A stretch of DNA of 35,566 nt, from positions 1-35,566 of the IMG/VR virus record IMGVR_UViG_3300042566_000522; one strand, written 5' to 3'. This stretch comes from a virus. The notes under the pieces are model-generated. The model saw only the letters and a program-made list of their open reading frames with translations, searched no databases and was not told the origin of the DNA. The first letter of the stretch is position 1, and every line of letters begins with the position of its first letter. The translations under genes were made by a program, and so were the position numbers. Of the stretch, positions 29,923 through 35,566 are shown piece by piece.

Positions 29923-30193
29923 CGCAAACAGAACCCGCGCTTTACTAGCCGCGCAAAAAGTACGGTTAGTAAGTGATCCTAAGCCCACACCCGAAGAACC
30001 AGAACTAACGGCCGAACAGCGTAAAGCAATGTATGCGCCCAAGTCTGCTGTTGCTATGGTTCCCTATCGCCCCGCTATGCCCGTAAGAGTGGCTAAAAGC
30101 AGCTTGAAGGCTACGGGGTGGGGCCTTGGTATCTTCACCGCGATACTAGGCGGCATCCTGGTAGGTGAATCTAAGCAAGGGTTCCGAAGCTAA
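29915..30193 (+). CDS. Membrane-anchored protein, last of the accessory operon
   Basis: A 92-residue protein with a basic N-terminus (MPNANRTRALLAAQKVRLVS), a Pro/Glu-rich middle (DPKPTPEEPELTAEQRKAMY) and one C-terminal membrane helix (TGWGLGIFTAILGGILVG). Likely inserted in the cell membrane with the bulk inside. A strong terminator follows. Function unknown. Confidence 0.66.
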   Translation: MPNANRTRALLAAQKVRLVSDPKPTPEEPELTAEQRKAMYAPKSAVAMVPYRPAMPVRVAKSSLKATGWGLGIFTAILGGILVGESKQGFRS

Positions 30194-30213
30194 CAAGCAA
30201 ATACCGCAACACC

Positions 30214-30247
30214 CTAAAGCCCTAGGCCTAACCGCTTAGGGCTTTAG
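30214..30247 (+). terminator. Terminator of the accessory operon
   Basis: CTAAAGCCCTA and TAGGGCTTTAG form a perfect 11-bp stem with a 12-base loop. The following T tract is weak (CTTTACC), so it may be a partial terminator or processing site. Confidence 0.65.
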
Positions 30248-30816
30248 CTTTACCCCTAGGCCCCCGCCCTAGGCCACACCCGAACAAACAAACTAAAGCA
30301 AACAAACAACTAACTAAGGGCCATAGCCGCCCCCGCTACGCCGTAGCCCTAACGCTAAAGATCAAGCAAACAAGCAGAACCAGAACCAAAACTAAATAAC
30401 CCCTAGGGGCGGTAAGCCCTAGCCCCTACACACACCTAGGCAACTAATAGGCAGATCCGTAGCCACACCGTTAGGCCCCTAAAGCAATGCGAGCGCAACA
30501 GCTAAAGGATCAAACACGCCTAACGAATAGGCCCCAAGGCAGCGCAACACCTAAAGCGCTGTAAGCCTTGTACAAGCCACAATAAAACAAACAAGCAAAA
30601 CACAATAAGCTCTAAAATTACGCCCTTCTATGGCCCCCCTAACCCTGCTAACGGCTACGCTACGCCCTTACCCCCTAGGTACAGTGCGGGAGTGGGGCAA
30701 ATTCTGACAGACTCCGACCAGCCGACACCCCGCCCCGCCACTTGCGTACTTTTTCTAGGTTCAGAGTTTTTCTGGGATAGGCTAGAGACCAAGAAACACA
30801 AGGGAGAAAACCTACG
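30248..30816. other. Non-coding A/C-rich region upstream of terminase
   Basis: About 570 bases with no credible gene. The plus strand is strongly enriched in A and C, with repeated CAAA blocks (30286-30318 and around 30590), several CCTAGG palindromes and CCCCTAGGGG near 30403. No tRNA fold was found. Its place directly before the small terminase gene makes it a candidate pac/cos region or non-coding RNA, not shown by the sequence alone. Confidence 0.6.
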
Positions 30817-31269
30817 ATGCCCAACCCAGCTAAGCCACTTGAGCAGAAACGCCTGCTCGGAAACCCAGGACACCAGACTTTGCCCAAGGAAGGCGAGCTT
30901 GCTGCCATCCCGCCAGCCAAGCGCCAACCCGTAAGACCACTCGGTCTGCACGGCGGTCAGCTCTGGGATGATGTCTTCAAGTACGGTGTGCCTTGGATTG
31001 GTGCAGTAGATGTTCACTTGCTTCAGATGACCTGCGAGCAACTAGATCGCCGTGACACTATTGAGAGCCGATTAGCCGAAGAATACGACTGGCACTTGCT
31101 AAAGCAGCTAAATGACATAGAAGCGCTAATTGCTGGCAACTTAGGTAAACTCGGTTTCTCACCCGAAGCCCGTACCAGACTCGGTTTGGCAGAAGTCAAG
31201 CGAGAAAGCAAGCTAGAAGAACTATTTGCTAGAAGGGCAAAGCGTGAGCTTGAGAAGGGGCCTAAATGA
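30817..31269 (+). CDS. terS: Terminase small subunit, P27-like
   Basis: A 150-residue DNA-recognition subunit of the packaging motor. N-terminus LEQKRLLGNPGHQTLPKEGE and GLHGGQLWDDVFKYGVPWIG, then a helical oligomerisation region (VHLLQMTCEQLDRRDTIESR, ARTRLGLAEVKRESKLEELF) typical of actinophage P27-type small terminases. Ribosome site AAGGGAG. It probably binds the adjacent non-coding region. Confidence 0.82.
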   Translation: MPNPAKPLEQKRLLGNPGHQTLPKEGELAAIPPAKRQPVRPLGLHGGQLWDDVFKYGVPWIGAVDVHLLQMTCEQLDRRDTIESRLAEEYDWHLLKQLNDIEALIAGNLGKLGFSPEARTRLGLAEVKRESKLEELFARRAKRELEKGPK

Positions 31270-31499
31270 GCTACGCAAGAATGGGTGGCGATTCAGGTGT
31301 TTATGTGTTTGAAACTACTGGTGGTTTGAAATGTTGCTACTGCTCTTTGTTTCTTGACTCACAGCTTTTTGATACAGCTCGTGAGATGCTCAGACATCTT
31401 GACGAACACAGGCTTCATGGGGACTTAGTTCCTGATTACACATACAGAGAAATAAAAGAAGACAACCCTGACCTAGACAAAAAGATTGAAAATGACTAA
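31266..31499 (+). CDS. Small actinophage zinc-finger protein between terminase genes
   Basis: A 77-residue protein of a family I recognise as common in actinophages (YARMGGDSGVYVFETTGGLK, CCYCSLF, then MLRHLDEHRLHGDLVP). CxxC and two His fit a zinc finger. ATGA overlap with the small terminase and eight-base overlap with the large terminase. Function unknown. Confidence 0.75.
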   Translation: MSYARMGGDSGVYVFETTGGLKCCYCSLFLDSQLFDTAREMLRHLDEHRLHGDLVPDYTYREIKEDNPDLDKKIEND

Positions 31500-33015
31500 A
31501 AGCTGGCCCCCTGCTTGGCTGACCCCTGTTGCCGAGGAGTTCATTCGGTCAGGCGAGGGCGAAGATGTTATTGACTTCGCTGAGGCATTTGGCATTATTA
31601 CCAAAGACTCAATCGCTGGTAAGGCAGGTACGCCTATGGACCTACGCGACTGGCAGGCTGAACTACTCCGTCACTTGTTCGCCCACGATGACAAAGGCTT
31701 GAAGAACAGAGTCAGTCTTGTAGGGATGCCAAGAAAGAACGGCAAGTCGAGCCTCATGTCGGTTGTCGCTGCCTACGGTCTTGTTGGTTCTGGCATCCGA
31801 GGCGCTGAGGTCTACTCTTGTGCTGCTGACAAGGATCAGGCTCGGTTGGTGTTTGCCGATACCAAGAAGCTGATTGAGGCGAGCGAGCTGTCGGAGATGT
31901 GCAAGCTCTACCGAGATGCCATAGAAGTTCCAGAGACAGGTTCGGTTTACCGCGTGCTGTCAGCCGAGGCTTACTCAAAAGAGGGTCTTAGTCCAACAAT
32001 GGTCATCTTCGATGAGCTGCATGCACAGCCCAATAGAGAGCTGTTCGATGTTATGGCTCTTGCTCAGGGTGCGCGAGGAAACCTAGCAACCCTTATTGCA
32101 ATCACAACTGCTGGTGTGAAGTCAGACAGCTCAGGCCAAGACTCAATCGCCTACTCTCTCTACCAGTACGGGCAAAAGGTTGCAAGGGGCGAAGTAGATG
32201 ACCCGACCTTCTTTATGGCTTGGTGGGAAGCTCCGCAAGAGTACGACCACACTGATCCGATGACTTGGCGCTTGGCTAACCCTGGCTTTGATGACATTTG
32301 TGCGGAAAGCGACTTTCAGTCAGCCGTGCTTAGGACACCTGAGTCAGAGTTCAGGCGTAAGCGAATAAATAACTGGGTTTCCAGCAAGGATGCTTGGTTG
32401 CCTGCTGGGTCATGGGATCAGTTGGCTGTTCCTAGCGATTACACCGAGGATGACGAGTTCATCATTGGCTTTGACGGTTCTTGGTCCAATGACTCCACTG
32501 CTGTCATCGGGGTTCGGTTGCCAAGGCACGAAGACGATAAGCCACATCTGTTTATGATTCAGACTTGGGAGAAGCAACCCGAAGATGACGCAAGCTGGCG
32601 AGTGCCTACCCTAGAAGTTGAGGATGTCATCATTCAGTTCTGTACCAAGTACAGGAATGTCCGAGAGGTAGTCTTTGACCCGCCACGCTGGACTAAGACA
32701 ATGGTGATGCTTGAGGAGATGGGCTTTCCAGTTGTAGGCTTCCCTACTTTCTCGGCTGCCCGTATTGTTCCAGCCTGTCAAATCTTTTATGACGCTGTGA
32801 CAGAGCAAACCATCACGCATGACGGCAATCCTGTCCTTACAAGGCATTTGGACAACGCTGTAGTGAAATCTGACAGATTCGGTAGAAGAATTACAAAAGA
32901 ATCAGCAGGAAGCCCAAGAAAGATTGACGCGGCGATTGCTGCCGTCATTGCCCTAGACAGGTGCATAAACAGCACTAAACTAGAAGATGAACTATCTCCG
33001 CAATTCTTCATTTAG
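31492..33015 (+). CDS. terL: Terminase large subunit
   Basis: A 507-residue packaging ATPase-nuclease. Walker A is GMPRKNGKSS (residues 78-87), Walker B MVIFDELHAQ (D174, E175) and the coupling motif is near LIAITTAG. The nuclease domain has GFDGSWSNDSTAVIG (first Asp), VVFDPPRWTK and the final DAAIAAVIALDR, matching RNase H-like terminases of HK97/phi-type siphoviruses. ATG at 31492 is preferred to TTG at 31486. Overlaps the upstream gene by eight bases. Confidence 0.95.
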   Translation: MTKSWPPAWLTPVAEEFIRSGEGEDVIDFAEAFGIITKDSIAGKAGTPMDLRDWQAELLRHLFAHDDKGLKNRVSLVGMPRKNGKSSLMSVVAAYGLVGSGIRGAEVYSCAADKDQARLVFADTKKLIEASELSEMCKLYRDAIEVPETGSVYRVLSAEAYSKEGLSPTMVIFDELHAQPNRELFDVMALAQGARGNLATLIAITTAGVKSDSSGQDSIAYSLYQYGQKVARGEVDDPTFFMAWWEAPQEYDHTDPMTWRLANPGFDDICAESDFQSAVLRTPESEFRRKRINNWVSSKDAWLPAGSWDQLAVPSDYTEDDEFIIGFDGSWSNDSTAVIGVRLPRHEDDKPHLFMIQTWEKQPEDDASWRVPTLEVEDVIIQFCTKYRNVREVVFDPPRWTKTMVMLEEMGFPVVGFPTFSAARIVPACQIFYDAVTEQTITHDGNPVLTRHLDNAVVKSDRFGRRITKESAGSPRKIDAAIAAVIALDRCINSTKLEDELSPQFFI

Positions 33016-33022
33016 GTTGGTA

Positions 33023-33160
33023 ATGACAGCGACAATTCTCCAAGCACTAGGGATCTTGACGATTGCCGCAGGTGCGGGTTTACTCTTTCCACCAGCAGGT
33101 GTGATTCTTTTAGGTATCGGCTTACTTGCTTTTGGCATAGCCGTTGAGCGAGGTAAGTAA
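33023..33160 (+). CDS. Small membrane protein between terminase and portal
   Basis: A 45-residue protein with two hydrophobic segments (LQALGILTIAAGAGLLF and AGVILLGIGLLAFGIAV) and a Pro-Pro turn. Small membrane proteins of this kind lie at the same position in many actinophages. The stop overlaps the portal start (TAATG). Function unknown. Confidence 0.68.
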   Translation: MTATILQALGILTIAAGAGLLFPPAGVILLGIGLLAFGIAVERGK

Positions 33161-34494
33161 TGCTAGGCAATTTCTTTGAGAGCCGAAATGTAAGCTTTCA
33201 GTCAATCTGGGGTTCAGGTGAAGTCTGGCAGCTAGACACATCTGCTGGTCAGATGATGAACACCCAGAAGTCGCTAGAAATCTCAGCTTTCTTCTCAGCA
33301 GTCAGCCTTATCTCTGACACCATCTCAACTTTGCCGATTGAGGCGCATGTCCACTCAGGACTGAACCGAATCCCGCTTGACCCAACTCCAGCTTGGGTAT
33401 CACAGCCAGATGTAGACATGACTCGTCAGGGACACTACCAGCAGGTCCTAATCTCTCTCTTGATGCACGGCAACTCTTACACACGCATCTTCCGTGACCG
33501 TTCAGGTGAAGTTGTAAACCTTATGGCGCTCGACCCTGAGAAGATGAAGGTCACTCGGTCAGCAGTTGGTCGCAAGCTTTACGAATACGCAGATGAGAAG
33601 AAAGTTCTTACTGCGAACGAGGTCATTCACATCACAGACCTAGTTCTTCCAGGTAAGCTCATTGGAACTAGCCGAGTAGAGAAGCTTCGTGAGGCACTCG
33701 GACTAAACCTTGCCTTACAGCAGTACGCTGCAAGATTCTTCGGTGCTGGCGCATCAGCTCAGGGCGTTATTGAGTTCCCTGGCAACCTGACTCCAGAGCA
33801 AGCAAAGAACTTGGCTGATGGCTTTGACTCACGCCACAAGAACAACTCACGCAGAGCGCACCGCACTGGTGTTCTTTCAGGTGGAGCTAAGTTTGTCTCA
33901 ACTCAGGTAGATCCAGAGAAGTCGCAGGCACTTGACTCACGCAAGTTCGGTGTAGAGGAAATCGCTCGTATCTTCAACATCCCGCTACACATGCTCGGTG
34001 TTCCTGACACAGCAAGCTACGCTTCGGTTGAGCAGAACGCAATTCAGTTCGTGACTCACACACTTCGCCCATACGCAGAAAAGATTGAGTGGGCTTATTC
34101 ACGCCTGCTTCCACCAAACGCCTACATCAAGTTCAACTTCGGTGCTTTGCTTCGTGGAGACCTAGAGTCACGCTTCAACGCTTACTCGATTGCATCTCAG
34201 GCTGGCTTCCTGTCTATAAATGACATTCACGCCCTAGAAGACATGCAGCCTGTTGAGAACGGTGAAATCTACCGTGTACCACTAGCGAACATAAACCTAC
34301 CTGACGCAAAGCTTGTTGGCGAGCAGATGATGTACGACATCGTTTCTAAGCTTGTACAAGCTGGATACCAGCCAGATGACATCTTGTCTACATTCGGTTT
34401 GCCAGCTATTCCTCACTCTGGAGTACCTAGCGTTCAGTTGCAGCCTGTTGCTCAGATTGACCCTAACGCTCCAACTACTGTTTACGAGGAGTAG
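33160..34494 (+). CDS. Portal protein, HK97 family
   Basis: A 444-residue portal subunit forming the dodecameric DNA channel. Typical segments: ISAFFSAVSLISDTISTLPI near the start, LLMHGNSYTRIFRD, VIHITDLVLPGKLIGTSRVE, FGAGASAQGVIEFPG, FGVEEIARIFNIPLHMLGVP and LRPYAEKIEWAYSRLL, all in the order of HK97 gp3-like portals. Length is normal. It follows the terminase and heads the virion gene block that continues across the contig ends. Confidence 0.95.
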   Translation: MLGNFFESRNVSFQSIWGSGEVWQLDTSAGQMMNTQKSLEISAFFSAVSLISDTISTLPIEAHVHSGLNRIPLDPTPAWVSQPDVDMTRQGHYQQVLISLLMHGNSYTRIFRDRSGEVVNLMALDPEKMKVTRSAVGRKLYEYADEKKVLTANEVIHITDLVLPGKLIGTSRVEKLREALGLNLALQQYAARFFGAGASAQGVIEFPGNLTPEQAKNLADGFDSRHKNNSRRAHRTGVLSGGAKFVSTQVDPEKSQALDSRKFGVEEIARIFNIPLHMLGVPDTASYASVEQNAIQFVTHTLRPYAEKIEWAYSRLLPPNAYIKFNFGALLRGDLESRFNAYSIASQAGFLSINDIHALEDMQPVENGEIYRVPLANINLPDAKLVGEQMMYDIVSKLVQAGYQPDDILSTFGLPAIPHSGVPSVQLQPVAQIDPNAPTTVYEE

Positions 34495-34496
34495 TC

Positions 34497-34760
34497 GTGG
34501 CGATTTCAACCAACCGACTTACAGTTGGAACTGTTGCCACAATCGTAGATGGCACTTATAACTCTAACTTTCGTCTAGTGATCCACAATAACGACAACAC
34601 CGATGCTGTTTACATCGGTGGTCCAGATGTGACTATAACCAATGGTTTAGTTTTGCAAAAAGAAGAAACAATCCAGTTGCAGATGAACCCGCTTGAAAGC
34701 ATCTATGCGGTTTCGGGAAAAGCTGGTCACACTATTAGCTATCTGAAGCAGGTCCAATGA
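34497..34760 (+). CDS. Small beta-rich virion protein
   Basis: An 87-residue protein, GTG start after GAGGAGTAGTC. It is nearly all beta (TVGTVATIVDGTYNSNFRLV, IGGPDVTITNGLVLQKEETI), like decoration or fibre-base proteins in phage head operons. It overlaps the next gene by four bases. Function inferred only from context. Confidence 0.68.
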   Translation: MAISTNRLTVGTVATIVDGTYNSNFRLVIHNNDNTDAVYIGGPDVTITNGLVLQKEETIQLQMNPLESIYAVSGKAGHTISYLKQVQ

Positions 34761-35100
34761 TAAATCCAGCAACATACAACATAACCTCTTACCAGGGTGC
34801 GACTTACAGCCTAAACATGACTTGGGCCATCGGCGGTACAGCCGTGAACCTAACTGGCTACACCGCTGCCATGCAGGTAAAAGAAAACGCAAGCTCTACT
34901 GCTTCGGTTCTTAGCCTTACCAACGGAAGCGGAATTACACTAGGCGGAACGGCAGGCACTATTGCTATCTCGGTTTCTGCAAGCACAATGGGATCCGCAA
35001 CACCTGGCAACTATGTCTACGACCTAGAACTAAACTCTGGCGGTCAGGTGACTCGTCTGATTCAGGGTGGCTTCGCTATCCAAGCTGAGGTCACTAAGTA

Positions 35101-35101
<1 letters not shown>
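34757..35101 (+). CDS. Ig-like/BppU-like virion protein
   Basis: A 114-residue protein with the beta pattern of BppU/Ig-like phage domains: [56 protein letters not shown] and [16 protein letters not shown]. Such domains hold fibres onto the virion, which fits the collagen-like gene starting in its stop codon (TAATG). Confidence 0.7.

Positions 35102-35566
<465 letters not shown>

Noticed and set aside
27409-30193. Toxin-antitoxin or restriction system
   Set aside because: No toxin, antitoxin, nuclease or methyltransferase motif is visible in these proteins; naming one would be invention.
27051-30816. tRNA genes in the two large non-coding regions
   Set aside because: I found no cloverleaf or T-arm GGTTCGANNCC with matching acceptor; GGTTCGAG at 26911 belongs to the motif array.
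30655-31041. 128-codon minus-strand frame across the terS start
   Set aside because: It overlaps a well-supported terS gene, has no ribosome site and no recognisable protein features.

Overview
This window is almost certainly the near-complete genome of a long-tailed (siphovirus) double-stranded DNA phage, not a bacterial chromosome segment. It holds a full HK97-type head module (small and large terminase, portal, prohead protease, major capsid protein), head-tail connectors, a tail tube protein, a tail chaperone with a -1 frameshift, a 752-residue tape measure, tail-tip proteins, an M23 endolysin with small membrane proteins, and a replication/recombination module. No host gene, integrase or rRNA/tRNA gene was found. 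The first 136 bases repeat at the end (35431-35566) with three mismatches, and one collagen-like gene runs off both ends. The genome is therefore probably circular or terminally redundant, about 35.4 kb long. A WhiB-family regulator (restricted to Actinobacteria and their phages), several families common in actinophages, frequent GTG/TTG starts, base composition near 50% G+C by eye and a cyanophage-like tail protein suggest an aquatic actinobacterium of moderate G+C as host. The host assignment is inference.

Layout, read as a circle from the terminase: 30.8-35.6 kb and 0-4 kb encode terminases, portal, small virion proteins, the collagen-like protein, protease and capsid. 4.0-6.6 kb is a three-gene glycosyltransferase cassette inside the head module. 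6.7-14.25 kb encodes connectors, tail and tail tip. 14.25-16.4 kb is lysis. The minus-strand whiB gene at 16.4-16.6 kb is the only leftward gene; it faces the early operon across two interlocked promoters. 16.7-26.8 kb carries recombination (YqaJ exonuclease, a probable annealing protein, RusA), a winged-helix replication protein with a probable helicase loader, an SSB-like protein, many small actinophage-type proteins, HNH nucleases, a metallophosphoesterase and a Dam-type methyltransferase split by a frameshift in a run of nine G.

The least expected part is 26.8-30.8 kb. It opens with an 11-bp-phased array of ATTCGGTY units, followed by two perfect and one degenerate LexA-type SOS box, inverted and direct repeats, an A-rich stretch and a promoter. 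Ten tightly coupled genes I cannot assign follow, with codon use unlike the rest of the phage (GCC-GAA preferred). The module ends in a strong terminator and about 570 bp of A/C-rich non-coding DNA next to the small terminase gene. The core hexamer TTCGGT also occurs roughly 65 times elsewhere on the plus strand against about 9 on the minus strand, in all three codon frames, and is absent from the unusual module. A strand-oriented genome motif concentrated in one phased array beside SOS-type operators is the best candidate here for an undescribed system. It could be an origin, a partition or packaging site, a dispersed repressor site, or a recombination-orienting motif.
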